From assembly GCF_030272615.1 (NCBI RefSeq), contig NC_081410.1, positions 142,134,849 to 142,198,848 of the forward strand: a stretch of DNA of 64,000 nt, given 5' to 3'. Source of the stretch: Cryptomeria japonica (Eukaryota > Streptophyta > Pinopsida > Cupressales > Cupressaceae). Position 1 is the first letter of the stretch; each line of letters begins with the position of its first letter. Below the pieces are notes generated by a model that had not been told where the DNA came from, did no database searches, and was given only the letters and a program-made list of their open reading frames with translations. This document shows, piece after piece, positions 60,102 to 64,000 of the stretch. The translations under genes and the position numbers were made by a program.

Positions 60102-60620
60102 GTATGTTAGAATGCAAGTCTATGGCAACTCCCATGGAAGCAAATCTGAAAAAGTTACATGAGGTTGCAGCTAGTTCAAATTTAGTTGATCCTACTATGT
60201 ATAGGCAATTGATTGGATCATTGATGTATTTGGTCAATACAAGGCCTGACATATATTATGTTGTTAACACTCTCAGTCAGTTCATGTGTGAGCCTAGACA
60301 GATTCATTTTGTTGCAACTAAACATATATTGAGATATGTGCGCGGTACAATGGGATATGGTCTGAAATATACTTCTTGTGAAGGTCTGAAATTGCAAGGT
60401 TTTTCTGATTCAGATTGGGCAGGATGTGTACCTGATAGGAAGAGCACTTCCAATTGTTGTTTCAACTTAGGTTCAGCTATGATTTCCTGGTGCAGCAATA
60501 AGCAATTATGTGTGGCCCAAAGTACAACAAAAGCTGAATATGTTGCAGCTCCTATAGCAGCTCGAGAAGCAGTGTGGCTTTGAAAGCTTCTTGCAAGACT
60601 GTTTGGACAGCCTTTGGAAC
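60102..60620 (+). pseudogene. copia-2 end of RT and RNase H
   Basis: It continues the copia-2 frame after the 7.3-kb insertion: LECKSMATPM, LIGSLMYLVNTRPDI, SDSDWAGCVPDRKSTS, AQSTTKAEYVA. An Arg-to-stop change (TGA at 60581) interrupts VWLRKLLARLFGQP. The frame is cut at 60620 by the next insertion (left flank GGAAC). Confidence 0.88.
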
Positions 60621-61811
60621 TGTTGACGTGTATTTTGTACACTATCAAACACAGAATAAAATACCTAAAGGTACCTTATCCTCTCTTGAGTAAAGCCTCC
60701 GAATGCTGAAGATGTCGCGAAAAGGATCAATCGGGATGACTTCAAGGTTCTTGTATGTAGGGTCTCTACGTGTGGATAAGCTCTCTGTGGTATGATGTGA
60801 TTTGCTGGAATCACAAGGGGACTTACATTTGATGATTGAACGTCTGATCTGCTTTGAATATTGCTGGAACACAGGCTCTTACTAGCTTTGATTTGAAAAA
60901 AGGAAAAAAGACGAGGGCGAGGAGAGGATCTAATCCTAAAACTAAGGAATGTAGGAGCAATGATTGATCTTCGATGAAATTCTAACTAAGTCTTGTTTTG
61001 AAATCGCTGGACCATCTCCACAAGGCTAGTGCGATCTTCGAAGGAAAGCTTTATGATGTTCAAATCATCGCTGCAGGCATAGACACCATCAGGTTGATGC
61101 ATATCAATGAAGAAGCGACAATTGAAGTTTAGCTTAAGCTGAATGATTCCAGTTGACTACGCAAGGCAAGTCTGCAATCAACAAACTGCTAGTAGTATGA
61201 ATATACGAATTTCACCATCAATCAAGCACATTTCTTCCACTCATCTAATAACATGAAATCAAATATGAGAAGTATAAAGACCATGCAAATTGTCGAATCG
61301 ACCCATAGATTTCACCATTTCTTCAATGAAGTTACAAGTCTTTTACAACAACATCTTGGCAACAATCTTTGCTTTCTCTCTCTACTCTACTTTAATTGCT
61401 ATTCTATCAACTAGCTAACTACTCTCTATCTGTCTTCTAACTGCTTTCAACTATATTCTAACTATATTCTAATTGCCTTTACAAAATGAAATGCCAGGGC
61501 TTATATAGTGCCCTCAATACAATTCGATGGCTTAGATCAATTCGAGATCAATGGCCAAGATTCAACAATGAAAACCCTAATTAGGGTTTGTTACAACCAT
61601 TACATAACATTTAATGCTTGACCAATGATAAAATTGTATTGCTTGGACACATGTCCTCTCTAGAAAATTCCACCAATGGATAGCTGGGGTAGGTACATCG
61701 GAGTTTGTGCCACCTTCCATGAGTTAGGTACATTGAATCTGGACATGTTGAGGTCGACCACACTGACTGGAGGAGTGATGACTGTGATGCCACCTCATCT
61801 GACACTTGTAA
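60621..61811 (-). repeat. LTR-like terminal module of the second relative
   Basis: It is homologous to 52760-53823. The minus-strand TATA reads CACTATATAAGCCC (plus about 61495-61508). The inner boundary is estimated from TGTCAGATGAGG on the minus strand, matching TGTTATAGATGATG in the first copy. Confidence 0.55.
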
Positions 61812-61882
61812 CTTGGTAGATATTCAACTTGATGTTGTTGAGAAGCTATCTTTCATTAACTCTTCTGAAATTATCTGCTTCT

Positions 61883-62105
61883 TCAACGAACCCTTGTTCT
61901 AACTTCTTGTGTCCTTGATGTGCAGGATGATTGTTGTACCTCGCCTTGGAATACTGGATTGGAGAAGTTGCCCTTGATGACGTTAGTCCAAAGAAGGCCA
62001 TCCTTGTCGATGCTAGACGGGAGGAAGTCGCCCTTCTCCTTGCTTGATCGTCTTGGAGGAGACCGTCCTTGATCTGGCTTGATTTTCCAACTTCGGGATC
62101 TCCAT
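61883..62105 (-). pseudogene. Short remnant in place of the unknown ORF
   Basis: After the conserved acceptor a minus-strand ATG at 62105 gives MEIPKLENQA, then runs into a stop after about 30 codons. Only the first few residues resemble the MATPK start of the long ORF. It is either a deletion derivative or unrelated sequence captured behind the same leader. Confidence 0.35.
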
Positions 62106-62999
62106 TTGATGCCTACACAACATTTCAAAATTAGTAATATATCTTGAAATCTAAAAATTAAACTTTAAAAGGAAGATTCAAGATTTTAATTAGGAAATTT
62201 CATGATAAATCTTGAGTTATCATTTCCTAATTAACCATGTAATACTTAGATTTTTCCAAAAAATGTCTAAAAAATCAAAACTTGAATAAGGGTGTCAAGA
62301 TGATTTTGCCATACCTCCTCTTGAGAATTAACTCTAAGAAATGATGTAAAAATAGATGAATTTTGCTAGGCAAAGTGTAGATCAAAGCTCTCCCTTGGAT
62401 AAAATGCACCTCCTTTAGCTTGGAAAAGAACTCCACCTTCCTCTTCAAAAATCTGGAAATTCGCCTTCAAATACCTTCAAAAGTCTGGAAATTATCCTCC
62501 AAACTAGCAAGAAATACGCCTCTCCAATAGCCTTCAAGATGAATTTCGCCCTCCACTAGCTTCTCCACACTTAGTAGAAATTCGCTCCACTCCTCTGGAT
62601 TTCGCTCCTCAACTTGCTCTCCAATTTCGCACTTGAAAGGATGATTGAATGATTTGAATTGTGAAAAACACCTTCAATATATAGAGCGCTCACCTTCTAC
62701 TTACCCATGAGGCCGACTTGATGAAAATAGGCCAAAAAAAAAAACTAAAAATAATAAAAATGATACCTCAAGCGCTCTTCTTTTTAAATTTTAATTTAAT
62801 AATAATTAATTTCGAAATGCCTCAATTAATAAAAAAAAAAACGATTTTCCAAGGCCCAAAATTAATTATTAAATGCTATGCGTTTTTCATTAAATACCAA
62901 TTTAATTAAAAAATTTTAAAATATTTCGAAGTTTTGGGCGAACTTGGCATCTAGTGCGATTTGCTAAAATAAGGCAAAAAATAATGAATTTTGATAACT

Positions 63000-63639
63000 T
63001 CGCTCTGGTCCCTTGGAGAGGGACAGGAGCGTTTTGCCTTGGTCCCTTGGAGGGGGACAGGAGCGATTTTGCAAATCCAAGCTTATCTGTCCTTTGTTAG
63101 CCTTCCAAATTATATTCAATGGATAAATGATGTTTTCCTTGGTCTCTTCAAATCATAAAATTGTCTTGATCCTGCAAGAACAGTGCAAATTTGAAATTCA
63201 AGCTCCGGTCCTTCAGTGAGGGACAGGAGCGAATTTTGTCCTCTAGGCCAAATCTTTTCACTTTTTATCTCGAAATTCCTTTGCTAGGGAAGATTTCACC
63301 TTACTTCATGCTATGAATAAAAGTTAATGTCCAAAAAAAGTCTAAAAATTGTGCATATAAAGAAAAGCGCTCTGGTCCTTCAGTGAGGGACAGGAGCGAA
63401 TTTGACCTTCTAGGCAAAAACTTCATCATTTCATTGTCAAGTCTGGATGCTCTATCATGCTCATTTTCGTCCTTCACCATGCCTTTGATGTTCCAATTTG
63501 ACCAAACAAGGTCAAGAATGACTCAAATAAGCCTTTTCGCCCTGGACCCTTGGTGAGGGACTGGAGCGTTTTGCCTTGGTCCCTTGGAGAGGGACAGGAG
63601 CGAAATTCGCTCTGGATCCTCAATGAAGGACAGGAGCGA
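63000..63639 (-). repeat. Hairpin array of the second relative, at least 7 copies
   Basis: Units start at about 63000, 63035, 63200, 63367, 63537, 63571 and 63607. They are the same ~33-nt unit as at 57733-59648, with some directly adjacent pairs. Variants such as GATCCTCAATGAAGGAC keep most of the stem. Confidence 0.88.
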
Positions 63640-63675
63640 AATTTGACTTTTTGAACTCTCTATCAGGATAATTTT

Positions 63676-63742
63676 TATGGAATATAACATTTAAGTATAA
63701 GTGAGAAGGAAATGTCACTTATACTTTAAGTTATATTCCATA
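63676..63742. repeat. 67-bp inverted repeat
   Basis: TATGGAATATAAC and AAGTATAAGTGA on the left are mirrored by TCACTTATACTT and GTTATATTCCATA on the right. The loop is about 10 bases (GAAGGAAATG). It lies just past the last hairpin unit. Confidence 0.9.
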
Positions 63743-63824
63743 TATACTTTCAGGATGTTTGAGAGTGGTTTCAGACCTCCAGGAGTTATATTGCAAAATC
63801 TAGTTTTTTGAGGTTTTTCAGTTT

Positions 63825-63957
63825 CCAGACTTAGTCAAATTTCAGGATCAGGACATTCCAGACTTAGCCAAATTTCAGGATCAGGACTTTCAGACTTAGC
63901 CAGATTTCAAGATCAGGACTTTCAGACTTAGCCAAATTTTCAGGATCAGGACTTCAC
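63825..63957. repeat. ~35-bp tandem repeat, about four copies
   Basis: The unit has CAGACTTAGCCAAATTTCAG followed by GATCAGGACTT. The copies differ by small indels. It lies within the second minus-strand element near the window end. Confidence 0.85.
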
Positions 63958-64000
63958 TCCAGCAGGACCTACTATCCTATTGATCTCCCCGACAGCACTC

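Larger units (their letters stand above)
44180..60620 (+). mobile_element. Ty1-copia retrotransposon 'copia-2', internal region, split by at least four insertions
   Basis: Gag, protease, integrase, RT and RNase H occur in copia order in pieces: 44279-45343, 46083-46846, 51266-52759 and 60102-60620. The breaks are a solo LTR (45344-46082), a hAT transposon (46847-51265), and a 7.3-kb minus-strand element (52760-60101). A second related element starts at 60621, so the copia 3' end lies beyond the window. At each completed break the coding sequence resumes exactly once the insert and one copy of the target duplication are set aside. Confidence 0.9.
60621..64000 (-). mobile_element. Second, shorter relative of the 7.3-kb element, truncated by the window end
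   Basis: It starts TGTTGACGTGTATTTTG, closely like the 52760 end. It has the same minus-strand order: hairpin array, TATA, leader with matching splice sites, then the LTR-like module. Only about 300 bp replace the 3-kb ORF between leader and module. It is in the same orientation as the first copy and 519 bp away from it. The right end lies beyond 64000. Confidence 0.75.

Noticed and set aside
52760-64000. The two minus-strand elements as the two LTRs of a single retrotransposon
   Set aside because: The 519 bp between them is copia-2 coding sequence that continues from left of 52755, and the first element has its own perfect target duplication.

Overview
The window looks like nuclear DNA of a seed plant, most likely a gymnosperm (inference). 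It holds one complete spliced plant gene, one isolated exon of a second gene, and about 45 kb of nested transposable elements. There is no sign of prokaryotic or organellar genes. No tRNA, rRNA or CRISPR array was recognised.

Region 1 (1-19438) is the host-gene part. A three-exon family GT43 glycosyltransferase of the IRX9/IRX9H type (2997-7269, +) appears intact. It is a Golgi enzyme for the xylan backbone. A 231-bp exon on the minus strand (16348-16578) encodes the C-terminus of a mitochondrial adrenodoxin/ferredoxin-NADP reductase-like protein. Around these lie hAT-type DNA-element remnants (9130-9998, 13783-14355, 17131-17835), a decayed LINE-type ORF1 fragment and a possible small LTR.

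Region 2 (19439-36252) is a decayed Ty1-copia element (copia-1). Its 3' LTR has been hit twice. One insertion is a 7.7-kb LTR element with no pol gene (26394-34137, target duplication AGGGT). The other is a 1.5-kb TRIM-like element (34327-35834, target duplication CTTCT) built around 41-bp tandem repeats. The pol-less element carries a zinc-knuckle gag and two further ORFs of unknown function. Its LTRs share several blocks with copia-1.

Region 3 (36253-44179) is AT-rich and gene-poor. It contains a solo LTR with perfect 16-bp inverted ends, two short hAT elements with 8-bp duplications, one doubtful element, and a 64-bp palindrome.

Region 4 (44180-64000) is a second copia element (copia-2) that has been invaded repeatedly. 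It contains a solo LTR (45344-46082), a 4.4-kb hAT transposon (46847-51265) with a broken transposase and its own solo LTR, and two related minus-strand elements (52760-60101 and 60621 to beyond the window). The copia reading frame resumes exactly after each of the first three insertions.

The two minus-strand elements are the most unusual objects here. The complete one is bounded by a perfect 5-bp duplication and TG...CA ends, yet its two ends are not copies of each other. It carries a roughly 1,010-codon unknown ORF, a spliced leader, and 13 dispersed copies of a roughly 33-nt hairpin whose stem shows paired base changes. The second element shares both ends and the hairpin array but has a different, much shorter middle. 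All similarity and structure statements are by eye; nothing was aligned or searched by program.
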